Of a stretch of DNA of 33,439 nt, positions 24,414 through 32,439 are shown piece by piece. Both the position numbers and the translations under genes were made by a program. Origin of the DNA: an uncultured Bacilli bacterium (GTDB taxonomy: Bacteria; Bacillota_I; Bacilli_A; RF39; UBA660); assembly GCA_934130175.1 (NCBI GenBank), contig CAKOXP010000015.1, positions 1 through 33,439 of the forward strand, in the 5' to 3' direction. The notes beneath the pieces are model-generated. The model was not told the DNA's origin. It worked only from the letters and a program-made list of their open reading frames with translations, and did no database searches. Every line of letters begins with the position of its first letter. The first letter of the stretch is position 1.

Positions 24414-24750
24414 CTTCATGTATTTTTTCAATTATATTTTCAATATGATTACCATACTCAATAGAAGTATCATATAAAAACTTTAACTCTGGTGTATGTC
24501 TTATCTCTACTCTTTCAGAAAGTTTTCCTCGAATAAAATGACTTGCACCATTTAAAGCATCCAATGTTTCTTTTTTTCTTTTCTCATCTAAAACTGTAAA
24601 ATAAACTTTTGCATAACTCAAATCGTTTGTAATATCAACACCTGTTATAGTAACAAATTTAATATCCTCATCCTTTATTTCTGTCATTAATATATTACTA
24701 ATTTCTTCCATAAAAGTATGATTCAATCTTTGTATTTTAACATTTGCCAT
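24400..24750 (-). CDS. rbfA: 30S ribosome-binding factor A
   Basis: A 116-residue KH-like RNA-binding protein. MANVKIQRLNHTFMEEISNIL at the start, FVTITGVDITNDLSYAKVYF in the middle and RGKLSERVEIRHTPELKFLYD near the end are diagnostic of RbfA. It acts in late maturation of the 30S subunit at the 5' helix of 16S rRNA. AAGGAG is too close to the ATG at 24756 but well spaced (8 bases) from the one at 24750, which also gives the canonical MANV start. It is the last gene of the operon. Confidence 0.95.
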   Translation of the reverse strand: MANVKIQRLNHTFMEEISNILMTEIKDEDIKFVTITGVDITNDLSYAKVYFTVLDEKRKKETLDALNGASHFIRGKLSERVEIRHTPELKFLYDTSIEYGNHIENIIEKIHEEDAK

Positions 24751-24762
24751 AACCATTTCTCC

Positions 24763-25098
24763 TTATATTTTTTTAGTCTTTACTGGATATTTTTCTCTAA
24801 ATCTATTTCTGTAAAATTCATATTTAAATTTTCCTTGTATAAAAGAATGAGTATTTAAATCATATATTCTTACCAATTTTCTTGTTGAAGCATTTGGTGT
24901 AAATACTGCAATGGCTTTAAATCCAAATTCAATTGATTCTTTTCCTAGTCTTCCAATATATGATTGTTTTAATTCTTCTTTTCCATTTTCTTTTTCTGTA
25001 TAATTAACATATACAGGCATAAAACCAGAATTATTTTTTTCAACAACTAAAAGTGAATTTTCATCAATTAATTCTCCAATAACTATTCTATTTTTCAT
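24763..25098 (-). CDS. Unknown small protein in the infB-rbfA slot
   Basis: I do not recognise this 111-residue basic protein. It has a beta-rich start (RIVIGELIDENSLLVVEKNN), a central KQSYIGRLGKESIEFGFKAI segment, and an arginine- and tyrosine-rich C-terminus (KFKYEFYRNRFREKYPVK) suited to RNA contact. There is no membrane segment. GGGAG precedes the ATG. It lies 10 bases after infB and 12 bases before rbfA, where most Firmicutes carry ylxP (DUF503). The sequence does not look like YlxP. A translation or ribosome-assembly role is suggested by position only. Confidence 0.85.
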   Translation of the reverse strand: MKNRIVIGELIDENSLLVVEKNNSGFMPVYVNYTEKENGKEELKQSYIGRLGKESIEFGFKAIAVFTPNASTRKLVRIYDLNTHSFIQGKFKYEFYRNRFREKYPVKTKKI

Positions 25099-25108
25099 CC
25101 TAAACTCC

Positions 25109-27241
25109 CTATCGTTTAATTTCTACTAATTCATATACTTCAATAATATCTTTTTCTTTATAATCTTGACAATTTTCTAAAGTAAGACCACAGTCCATAT
25201 CTTTTTTAACTTCTTTTACTTGATCTTTTTCATGTTGAAGTGTCTTAATACTACCATTATAGATAACTGTTCCATCTCTAACAATTCTTGCTTTCATACC
25301 ATTTTTGATATTTCCAGTTAAAACATGGCATCCTGCAATTAAACCAACTTTTGAGAATTTAAATATTTGTCTAACTTCAAGTGTACCAACAACATGTTCT
25401 TCATATTCTGGATCAAGCATTCCTTTCATAGCAGCTTCCATATCTTCTACAACTTTATAAATGATATCGTAGTTTCTTATTTCAACTCCATATTCTTTTG
25501 CTGTATCGATAGTTTTTTGATTACCACGAACATTAAATCCGATAATAATTGCATTAGAAGCAGATGCTAAAACAACATCACTTTCAGTTATTGCTCCTAC
25601 ACTTGATCTAATAATATTAATTTTAACGCCATCAACATCAATTTTCTCTAGAGATTGTCTAACCGCTTCACTACTACCATTAACATCAGCTTTTATAATG
25701 ACATTAATTTCTTTAATTCCTTCTTTTATTTGACCAAATAAATCTTCTAGAGTCATACCAGTTCTATTAGTATCAGCTTCTTTGGCTCTTATTTGACGTT
25801 CCTCAGCAATTGCTTTTGCTTGCTTTTCTGTTTCAAATGCCATGAATTTATCTCCAGCACTAGGAACTTCTGAAATACCTGTAACCTCTACTGGCGTAGA
25901 TGGAAGTGCTTCAACTATGTTTTGACCTAAATCATTCTTTAAAGATCTAATTTTTCCATAATAATTACCAATAACAATTGGATCTCCAAGTCTTAATGTA
26001 CCATTTTGAATTAATAATGATACCACTGATCCAACTTGTTTATCCTTACGTGATTCAATTACTGTACCTGTTGCATATCTATTTGGATTAGCTTTTAACT
26101 CTTGCATTTCACTTACTAAAAGAATATTTGCAAGCAACTCATCTATTCCAATACCATTTAGAGCTGATATTTTATTAATAATTGTATCTCCACCCCATTC
26201 TTCTGGAGTAAGACCATTTTCAACTAAAGCTGTCATAATACGGTCGATATTGGCATCTTCCTTATCAATTTTATTAATTGCAACTATAATTGGTACTTTA
26301 GCAGCTTTAGCATGATCAATAGCTTCTTTAGTTTGAGGCATAATTCCATCATCTGCAGCAACTATAATAATAACAATATCTGTAACTGATGCTCCACGAG
26401 CTCTCATTTCTGTAAAAGCTTCATGTCCTGGAGTATCAATAAATGTAATTTTTTTACCTTCATAAGTAACAGAATAAGCTCCTATTGCTTGAGTAATACC
26501 TCCAGCTTCACCACTAGCAACATTACTTTTTCTAATTGTATCCAAAAGAGTTGTTTTACCGTGATCAACATGTCCCATAATAGTAACTACTGGTGGACGT
26601 TGTACTAAATCTTCTTCATTTTCTTCTATTTCATAATTTTCAAAGTTAGAGATATCTTTTGTTTCTTCACGTTTTAATTCTTTATTATAATCAAGTACTA
26701 AAACTTCTGCTGTTTCAAAATCAACACTTTGATTTTGAGAAGCCATAATTCCAAGAGCCATGACTTTTTTTATAATTTCAGTAGGATTAACTCCTAAGCT
26801 ATCAGCAATATCTTTAATTGTCATTCCTTCTTTATAAAGAATAACATTATCATCCTGTTTAGCCTCATTACTTTGTAATTTTTCACGATGTTTATAAATT
26901 TTCTTTCTTTCCTTCATAAAGTTTGTTTTAGCTTCTTGTTTTTTTACTGCTCTATTCTTTACTTTTTGAAAACTTTGTTGATTATCTAAATCAATATTAG
27001 TTAATGATGCTAACTCTTCTGCTTTATCCATAACTTCTTCTTCATAAACTTCATCTAAATCATCTTCACTATCATTAACATAGTCTTCTCTATCTTGCAT
27101 TTCATTATCTAAAAGAATAATATCATCTTCAGTTAATAATGATTCTTCATTATCATAAGAAATTCCAATTTTATCACACAACTTCTTAACTTCTTCTATT
27201 GATAGTGATACATCATTAGCATAATCTAATAAACTCATCAT
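25109..27241 (-). CDS. infB: Translation initiation factor IF-2
   Basis: A 710-residue GTPase. A first IF2_N-like segment lies at about 5-50 (LDYANDVSLSIEEVKKLCDK), then a charged acidic linker, then a second IF2_N at about 135-185 (MTIKDIADSLGVNPTEIIKK). The G domain begins near 216: VTIMGHVDHGKTTLLD (G1), DTPGHEAF (G3), NKID (G4). Domains II-IV follow, including the fMet-tRNA-binding C-terminal domain (FKFSKVGLIAGCHVLTGNIK). It places initiator tRNA on the 30S subunit. The length is near that of Bacillus IF-2. GAGGTG lies before the ATG. It follows ylxR directly; the ylxQ (L7Ae-like) gene usual at this point is missing. Confidence 0.97.
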   Translation of the reverse strand: MMSLLDYANDVSLSIEEVKKLCDKIGISYDNEESLLTEDDIILLDNEMQDREDYVNDSEDDLDEVYEEEVMDKAEELASLTNIDLDNQQSFQKVKNRAVKKQEAKTNFMKERKKIYKHREKLQSNEAKQDDNVILYKEGMTIKDIADSLGVNPTEIIKKVMALGIMASQNQSVDFETAEVLVLDYNKELKREETKDISNFENYEIEENEEDLVQRPPVVTIMGHVDHGKTTLLDTIRKSNVASGEAGGITQAIGAYSVTYEGKKITFIDTPGHEAFTEMRARGASVTDIVIIIVAADDGIMPQTKEAIDHAKAAKVPIIVAINKIDKEDANIDRIMTALVENGLTPEEWGGDTIINKISALNGIGIDELLANILLVSEMQELKANPNRYATGTVIESRKDKQVGSVVSLLIQNGTLRLGDPIVIGNYYGKIRSLKNDLGQNIVEALPSTPVEVTGISEVPSAGDKFMAFETEKQAKAIAEERQIRAKEADTNRTGMTLEDLFGQIKEGIKEINVIIKADVNGSSEAVRQSLEKIDVDGVKINIIRSSVGAITESDVVLASASNAIIIGFNVRGNQKTIDTAKEYGVEIRNYDIIYKVVEDMEAAMKGMLDPEYEEHVVGTLEVRQIFKFSKVGLIAGCHVLTGNIKNGMKARIVRDGTVIYNGSIKTLQHEKDQVKEVKKDMDCGLTLENCQDYKEKDIIEVYELVEIKR

Positions 27242-27259
27242 CTTTCTTCACCTCTTTTT

Positions 27260-27523
27260 CTAATTTTTGCAAATTTCTTTTATTTCTTCATAGACCTCGT
27301 CTTTTATTTCTACTTCCAATCTTTTTTCTAAGATTTTACTCTTTCTAGCTTTTTCTAAAACATTCAAGTCTTTTTTTATATAAGCTCCTCTTCCATTAGC
27401 TTTACCACTTAAATCAACAATAACTTCTTTTTCTGGAGTTCTAACAATTCTAAGTAATTCTTGTTTTGGAAGAGCTTCTCTTGTAACAACACAAGTTCTA
27501 AGTGGAATTTTTTTAACTTTCAT
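27260..27523 (-). CDS. rnpM: YlxR/RnpM family RNA-binding protein (DUF448)
   Basis: An 87-residue protein with the family pattern: PLRTCVVTREALPKQELLRI, then GKANGRGAYIKKDLNVLEKA. YlxR (RnpM) of Bacillus binds RNase P RNA and modulates its activity (family knowledge). The frame opens with TTG at 27526, but AGGTGA is properly spaced from the ATG at 27521-27523. It sits between nusA and infB as in most Firmicutes. Confidence 0.92.
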   Translation of the reverse strand: MKVKKIPLRTCVVTREALPKQELLRIVRTPEKEVIVDLSGKANGRGAYIKKDLNVLEKARKSKILEKRLEVEIKDEVYEEIKEICKN

Positions 27524-27531
27524 CAAATCAC

Positions 27532-28665
27532 CTATTCACTACGAAAGTTAATTCCATCTAGACTTGCTTGTTCTTGTGTTTTTATATCTATTTTATAATG
27601 CGTTAAACGGCTTGCTAGACGAGCATTTTGTCCTTTTTTACCAATAGCTAGTGAGAAATTATCTTTATCTGCTATAACCATTGCCTCTTGTTTTTTAGGA
27701 TCAGTAATTACAACAGTTAAATTTTTAGCTGGTGCTAAAGCATTTTCAATAAATACAGCTGGATCCTTATCATATCTAACAACATCTAATTTTTCTCCAT
27801 GTAATTCTTCCATGATTCTAGCAATACGACTACCTTTTTCACCAATACATGCTCCAATAGGATCAATATTAGCTTTTTCTGAATAAACTGCTACTTTACT
27901 TCTGAAACCAGCATCTCTTGCTACACTATAAAGTAAAACAGATCCATCAGAAAGTTCTGGAATTTCAAGTTCAAATAAACGTTTTACAAATCCATAATGA
28001 CTTCTTGAAAGTAGAATAAGTAAATTCTTACCTGAATTATCTACTTTTGAAACATAAACTTTTATTTGACTACCCATTTCAATTTTTTCACCAGGAATAA
28101 TATCTTTTTTAGGTAGAATTCCATTAGTACGACCTAAATCTATAAAGTAATTATCAGTATCCTCTAAAGCTACAGTTCCAACAAGTAACTCATCTTGTTT
28201 GTCACCGTATTCAGCCATAATACTATTTCTTTCTGCTTCACGCATTTTTTGAACAACTACTTGTTTTGCAGTTGAAGCTGCTACACGTCCAAAATCTTTT
28301 GGAGTTACTTCAGTATCAATAGTATCTCCTACATTTAAGGATTTATCCTCACGTCTAGCATCACTTAATTTAATTTCTGTTTCAGGATTAAAGATATCTT
28401 CTTCAATTTCATTTCCTTCTTCATCAACTTCAAAATTATCAGAATAATCATCTGGTTTTTCATCAGGAACTACTGTTAAATATGAATATACTTTTATTTC
28501 TCCTGTTTCACGATTAATCAAAACTTTAACATTAGTCTTTGAATTAAAATTCTTTTTATACGCAGAAGTTAGTGCTAACTCCATTGCTTCATATACTACT
28601 TCTTTATCTATTCCTTTTTCTTTTACAATATTATCAAGTGCTTTTAAAAACTCTTTACTATTCAT
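27532..28665 (-). CDS. nusA: Transcription termination/antitermination factor NusA
   Basis: A protein of about 377 residues. It has an N-terminal RNA-polymerase-binding domain (MNSKEFLKALDNIVKEKGID...EAMELALTSAYKKN), an S1 domain (LLVGTVALEDTDNYFIDLGR), then KH1 and KH2 (IGACIGEKGSRIARIMEELH; NFSLAIGKKGQNARLASRLT). There is no C-terminal acidic extension, as is normal in Firmicutes. NusA controls pausing, termination and antitermination. The ATG at 28674 lies against the AGGAG site, so the ATG at 28663-28665 (9-base spacing) is preferred; this still overlaps the rimP end by eight bases. Confidence 0.96.
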   Translation of the reverse strand: MNSKEFLKALDNIVKEKGIDKEVVYEAMELALTSAYKKNFNSKTNVKVLINRETGEIKVYSYLTVVPDEKPDDYSDNFEVDEEGNEIEEDIFNPETEIKLSDARREDKSLNVGDTIDTEVTPKDFGRVAASTAKQVVVQKMREAERNSIMAEYGDKQDELLVGTVALEDTDNYFIDLGRTNGILPKKDIIPGEKIEMGSQIKVYVSKVDNSGKNLLILLSRSHYGFVKRLFELEIPELSDGSVLLYSVARDAGFRSKVAVYSEKANIDPIGACIGEKGSRIARIMEELHGEKLDVVRYDKDPAVFIENALAPAKNLTVVITDPKKQEAMVIADKDNFSLAIGKKGQNARLASRLTHYKIDIKTQEQASLDGINFRSE

Positions 28666-28918
28666 TGCTACCATCTCCTTTTTCCTCTGAATAAATATCT
28701 AATTCATCATAATCTTGTTCAATTAAAGAAGTCTCATCCATAATTTTATTTATAATTCTAGAAGCTTCTGTTATCTTATTTAAATCAATAACACTATCAC
28801 TATCTAAAACTATATTAAAAATAGTTTTTCCTTCTTCACTAGACTTAAAAGCATCACTAACATATATGCCTAAATCCTCAATTTTAGAATTAACAAGTTC
28901 ACTAACTATATCTTTAAT
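28658..28918 (-). CDS. rimP: RimP-like protein reduced to the N-terminal domain, probable AUU start
   Basis: A protein of about 86 residues in the rimP position of the nusA operon. It aligns with the RimP N-terminal domain: KDIVSELVNSKIEDLGIYVS, FNIVLDSDSVIDLNKITEAS, RIINKIMDETSLIEQDYDEL. It stops where the Y.LEVSSPG junction would lead into the C-terminal SH3-like domain, which is absent. RimP helps mature the 30S subunit. The next gene, nusA, overlaps the end, so this is not a simple sequence break. The frame can open at a GTG (28925-28927), but that codon shares a base with AGGAGG (28927-28932). An ATT at 28916-28918 has ideal 8-base spacing, so I chose it; this choice is tentative. Confidence 0.7.
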   Translation of the reverse strand: MKDIVSELVNSKIEDLGIYVSDAFKSSEEGKTIFNIVLDSDSVIDLNKITEASRIINKIMDETSLIEQDYDELDIYSEEKGDGSNE

Positions 28919-28944
28919 ATAAAACACCTCCTACATAACAGAAA

Positions 28945-28966
28945 GAGTGGAAATTTAATTCCACTC
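28945..28966 (-). promoter_or_regulatory. Leader hairpin upstream of rimP
   Basis: Perfect 8-bp inverted repeat GAGTGGAA/TTCCACTC with a 6-base loop, extendable by GAAAG/TTTC across a bulge. On the minus strand it is followed by TTTCTG, a poor T-run. It may be a weak terminator for the sigma-like genes or a structured leader of the nusA operon. Confidence 0.6.
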
Positions 28967-28982
28967 CTCCTTTCTTTCCTAG

Positions 28983-28991
28983 ATTATACCA
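28983..28991 (-). promoter_or_regulatory. Extended -10 promoter for the rimP-nusA-infB operon
   Basis: Minus strand TGGTATAAT (TATAAT at 28983-28988) within the last codons and stop of the upstream sigma-like gene. A TTGGAA lies 15 bases upstream. It would give a leader of about 58 bases containing the hairpin at 28945-28966. Confidence 0.5.
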
Positions 28992-30117
28992 TATATATAA
29001 CATTATTCCAAGTTTTTCTTTTAGTTTTTTGTTTTTTCTTCTTATCAGATGGTGATACTCCAAATTCTTCTAAATCCTTCTTTAAACACTCTTTTTGTTT
29101 CAAAATATTAAATGCTCTTCTTCTTGCTTTTCTTAAATAACTCGTATCATATCCACATTCTTTTATAATACCATCATATTTTGCTTTTTTAGAAGAATCA
29201 AGTTCATAATAATGATAAATTGCCATTTTCAAATTTTCAGGAAGATATTCAAGACTATCTTCAATATCTTTAGAAACACCCTCAAGAAATACTTCTTCTA
29301 CTTTTTTATCACTAAAATCTTCCTCTAATAATTCAATATCATCAAGTTTTAAAAATTTACTCAAATATATTTTTCTTTTTAGATTTTCTTTCGTATCAGT
29401 ACTACTTGCATAAGTTTCCATATAAATATCAATAATATCATCTAAATAATCAAGTTCTTCATCATTCTTTATCATATATCCAAGCTCAATTTCTAATGAT
29501 TTCTTACAATTAAGGTATCTTGTGAAAAAATTTCTTCCCGTGACTTTTCTAATTTTTCCTAAACCATTTTTTATATACCCATCAATATAAGGTATCGCAA
29601 ATGCTGAAAAAGTATATTTATCATTAGAATAATTATCAATAGCTTTTATCAATCCCTCATACCCATAACTTTCTAACTCTTCCTTGTCTAATTCACAATA
29701 TCTATAACAACCAATAATAACTTTATTAACTAGTCTAAGATTTCCCTCAATTAATTTGTTTCTTAGTAATTTCTTTTCTTCTAAATCACTACATTCTTTG
29801 TACTTTTTCATAACTATATCAAATTCATTCTTTGACATTGAAGGCGGAAGAGTAATTGGCGATTTTCCTCTATTACTATAAATATAATTATCAAAATCTA
29901 TATATAATGTTTTTGAATTACCAATTACATAAATATCCTTACTCTTTAAATATTCAAACGCTATTGGTATTTCATCTTCTGGTATTTGCCTTTCAATAAT
30001 AGCAAGTTCAATAGTACTTAGATAAAACTCTTCCCCTGTTTCTTCATCGTATTTTCTTCTATAGTCAACATGATTTAAAATATGATTATCAATATATTCT
30101 TTTAATTTCAAATCCAT
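28984..30117 (-). CDS. Sigma-70-like protein C (third of a tandem trio)
   Basis: A 377-residue divergent sigma-70 relative. Residues about 15-75 form the shared N-terminal domain with FEYLKSKDIYVIGNSKTLYI, which resembles sigma region 1.1. Residues about 115-190 are region 2: EGNLRLVNKVIIGCYRY, LESYGYEGLIKAIDNYS, and FSAFAIPYIDGYIKNGL in the -10-binding position. Residues about 195-280 are a long helical spacer. Region 4 is about 283-345, ending TSYLRKARRRAFNILK. A basic Lys-rich tail follows (SPSDKKKKQKTKRK). The usual WWIR of region 2.4 is absent. GAGAGG lies nine bases before the ATG, and the upstream gene stops one base earlier. It may read specialised promoters or modulate polymerase. 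Confidence 0.8.
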   Translation of the reverse strand: MDLKLKEYIDNHILNHVDYRRKYDEETGEEFYLSTIELAIIERQIPEDEIPIAFEYLKSKDIYVIGNSKTLYIDFDNYIYSNRGKSPITLPPSMSKNEFDIVMKKYKECSDLEEKKLLRNKLIEGNLRLVNKVIIGCYRYCELDKEELESYGYEGLIKAIDNYSNDKYTFSAFAIPYIDGYIKNGLGKIRKVTGRNFFTRYLNCKKSLEIELGYMIKNDEELDYLDDIIDIYMETYASSTDTKENLKRKIYLSKFLKLDDIELLEEDFSDKKVEEVFLEGVSKDIEDSLEYLPENLKMAIYHYYELDSSKKAKYDGIIKECGYDTSYLRKARRRAFNILKQKECLKKDLEEFGVSPSDKKKKQKTKRKTWNNVIYMV

Positions 30118-30118
30118 A

Positions 30119-31162
30119 CTACATTACCTCTCTATATGATTTAATTTTTCTATTATGGGACATTTTTTTATAAACTTTTTTTGCTTTTCTTCTTACTGTT
30201 TCATATGTAACCTTATATTCTTTTCCAAGTTCTCTTAAAGTTTCACATTCACAATCTTCTAACCCATTCAATCTTCTAACAATGTCTTGTTCTTCATCAG
30301 AAAATTTTTTTAATACATCTCCAAAATCTTCACGCATGCTTTCTTTACAAATACTATCCAATGCGATCTCCAACTCATCTTTTGGATCAGCTAAATTTTC
30401 ATCTAAAAAAGCTGGTACTTGTGAGAATAATTTACTTTTTAAAGCTAGTATTTCTTCATCCGAACAATTATTTTCTAAAGCATATAATCTTATTATTTCA
30501 TCACCATACTCTTTAAAATCAATATGATTATATCCTAGTATGTTTTCTAATTCCTTCCTTGAATCATTAATTTCAAAATATAAACGACTACTAATATCAT
30601 ATAAAAATGATAACTCTCTAAGAAGATATCCTCTAATTGTTTCTACTACATATGAGTAAAATTTATTTGTACCAGTTTTATAACTATCAATTGCTTGAAT
30701 AAAACCAATACATGCTGCTCCTTCAAACATACCTTCTTCTATTCCTGTATAGCTTGAAAATCTTCGAGCAAAACATTTAATCAATTGCATGTTTTTTTCA
30801 ATTATTTGATTACGAATCTCTATTTTTTTATCTTCATCTTGTAAGGAATTATATTCTACCAATAATTTTTCGGTTTCTTCTTTATCTTCCACCTTTTCTA
30901 TCACTGGTCTACTTGATTTCTTTAAAAATCTGTAATTAGGATAATCAGAATATAATATAGGGGAAGCACCAAAAACTAAAATATCTTTTGAATCTAGATA
31001 CTTAAAAACAAAATCTAACTCTTCTTCATTAAATTGTCTTAAATCACTTAATCTAACACTTTTTTCATATCGTTCATCTAACGTTTCTGGATCTATTTTT
31101 CTTCTGTATCTTAAATATGATGGTAGCATTTTTTCAATTCTTTGTCTTAATTCATCTTCCAT
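30119..31162 (-). CDS. Sigma-70-like protein B (second of a tandem trio)
   Basis: A 347-residue sigma-like protein. The shared N-terminal domain (about 15-78) has VFKYLDSKDILVFGASPILY. Region 2 lies at about 112-185 (EKNMQLIKCFARRFSSYTGI, then ACIGFIQAIDSYKTGTNKFY, then SYVVETIRGYLLREL). Region 4 is about 275-335, with a clear helix-turn-helix (LRELGKEYKVTYETVRRKAKK). The residues expected to melt and read the -10 are changed, and the region 3 linker is long and acidic. It overlaps the stop of the upstream paralogue by 11 bases, so the two are translationally coupled. I cannot say whether it is a true sigma factor. Confidence 0.8.
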   Translation of the reverse strand: MEDELRQRIEKMLPSYLRYRRKIDPETLDERYEKSVRLSDLRQFNEEELDFVFKYLDSKDILVFGASPILYSDYPNYRFLKKSSRPVIEKVEDKEETEKLLVEYNSLQDEDKKIEIRNQIIEKNMQLIKCFARRFSSYTGIEEGMFEGAACIGFIQAIDSYKTGTNKFYSYVVETIRGYLLRELSFLYDISSRLYFEINDSRKELENILGYNHIDFKEYGDEIIRLYALENNCSDEEILALKSKLFSQVPAFLDENLADPKDELEIALDSICKESMREDFGDVLKKFSDEEQDIVRRLNGLEDCECETLRELGKEYKVTYETVRRKAKKVYKKMSHNRKIKSYREVM

Positions 31163-32312
31163 TTTTATTTCCCCTTACTTTTTGATATTTAATTCCTGTT
31201 GAATCATAATCATATTCATGAAAATCATATCCCTCATTTAAATGTTCTTCTAACTTACCACAATGATCTTTCAAATATCTTAATGCATGTCTTTGATGCA
31301 TACTAATACTTTGAGAACTAATACCAAGTACTTTAGCAACTTCTTCTAAGTTTTCTTGTTCTTCTCCATCTAATCCATATCTTTTTATCATTATATATTT
31401 GTCTCTTACTGGAATTTTTCTAATAGCTTTTGCAACATCTTTGTTTAGTTCTTCTTGATATATTTTTTCAATTACCTCATTATATAATGAATTATCATCA
31501 CTAGCAGCTATATCGTCTTCATGTTCATCTAAAGAATCACTATATAATAAATTAATAGTTTGCATGTCTCTATACCTAACATTGTAGCTAGAATTCTCAT
31601 TTACAAATTCTTTTATTATTTCATCATAATAATTATATTCACTGTATGTATCATCATAGTCATAAAGTTTTTTTAGTTTAACACTTATATTTTTTAGTTT
31701 TTTGAAATTTTCTTTCGAGGACATTTGATATTCATTACATATACCGTTCAAAATGCTATATCGAATATTATTGTTAATATAAGAAACTAATTTAGACTTA
31801 TTAAAATCATAGTTTTCTAGAGCCATAATTAATCCCTCATATCCATAACTTTCTAATTCATCAACATCAAAATTAAAAGCATTGGAAAAACTAACAGCAT
31901 TACGATTAACTAATTTTAAATAAGACAGAATAAGTGTATTTCTAACTTCTAAATTTCTAGTATTTCTATATGACTTAAGCAATTGAATTTGAGTTTTTTC
32001 ATCTAAATCTATTTGATATTTTTTATTTTGACTTGATTTAGAATGAATATCAATAAAGTTATCAAAAATGGTGTATGTAGCTTTCGAAAAACCAACTACA
32101 TAAATATTCTTTTCTTTTAAATAATCCATAACATAATATATTTCTTCATCATCAAAATTAAGACTTTCAAGCTTAGTCAAACTTATAGTTTTAAATATAC
32201 TAACTTCTCCATCTTTCTCTATCGTTTTAATATTCAAGTAGCGTTCTATTAAATTATTTTCTATTTTTTCATCTAAATATTTATAATTATCTTTATCAAT
32301 TATTATCTCCAT
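31152..32312 (-). CDS. Sigma-70-like protein A (first of a tandem trio)
   Basis: A sigma-like protein of about 386 residues and the first gene after the strong promoter at 32338-32366. The shared N-terminal domain (about 20-85) has VMDYLKEKNIYVVGFSKATY. Region 2 is about 122-190: LSYLKLVNRNAVSFSNAF, LESYGYEGLIMALENYD, KLVSYINNNIRYSILNG. A spacer of about 90 residues is rich in Tyr and Asp. Region 4 at about 290-350 has a good helix-turn-helix (LEEVAKVLGISSQSISMHQ), the most typical of the three. The C-terminus is acidic, then basic (KVRGNKNGR). The frame opens at TTG (32318); the ATG at 32310-32312 is preferred, with GGGG eight bases before it. Confidence 0.82.
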   Translation of the reverse strand: MEIIIDKDNYKYLDEKIENNLIERYLNIKTIEKDGEVSIFKTISLTKLESLNFDDEEIYYVMDYLKEKNIYVVGFSKATYTIFDNFIDIHSKSSQNKKYQIDLDEKTQIQLLKSYRNTRNLEVRNTLILSYLKLVNRNAVSFSNAFNFDVDELESYGYEGLIMALENYDFNKSKLVSYINNNIRYSILNGICNEYQMSSKENFKKLKNISVKLKKLYDYDDTYSEYNYYDEIIKEFVNENSSYNVRYRDMQTINLLYSDSLDEHEDDIAASDDNSLYNEVIEKIYQEELNKDVAKAIRKIPVRDKYIMIKRYGLDGEEQENLEEVAKVLGISSQSISMHQRHALRYLKDHCGKLEEHLNEGYDFHEYDYDSTGIKYQKVRGNKNGR

Positions 32313-32337
32313 AACCAAAACCCCAAAACTGTGCTAT

Positions 32338-32366
32338 ATTATAACATAAAACGTAATTTTTGTAAA
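32338..32366 (-). promoter_or_regulatory. Strong sigma-A promoter of the tandem sigma-like genes
   Basis: Minus strand TTTACA (32361-32366), exactly 17 bases, TATAAT (32338-32343). The leader would be about 20 bases. It is one of the best consensus promoters in the window. Confidence 0.75.
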
Positions 32367-32439
32367 CTGTTAACACTCTTTTATACAATAACATTTTATT
32401 TTTAGGAAATTCTGTGTTATTATCAAATTGGTGATTTTA

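Noticed and set aside
24763..25098. ylxP (DUF503)
   Set aside because: The position fits, but the sequence lacks the conserved YlxP start (LKEKRSV-like segment) and is longer.
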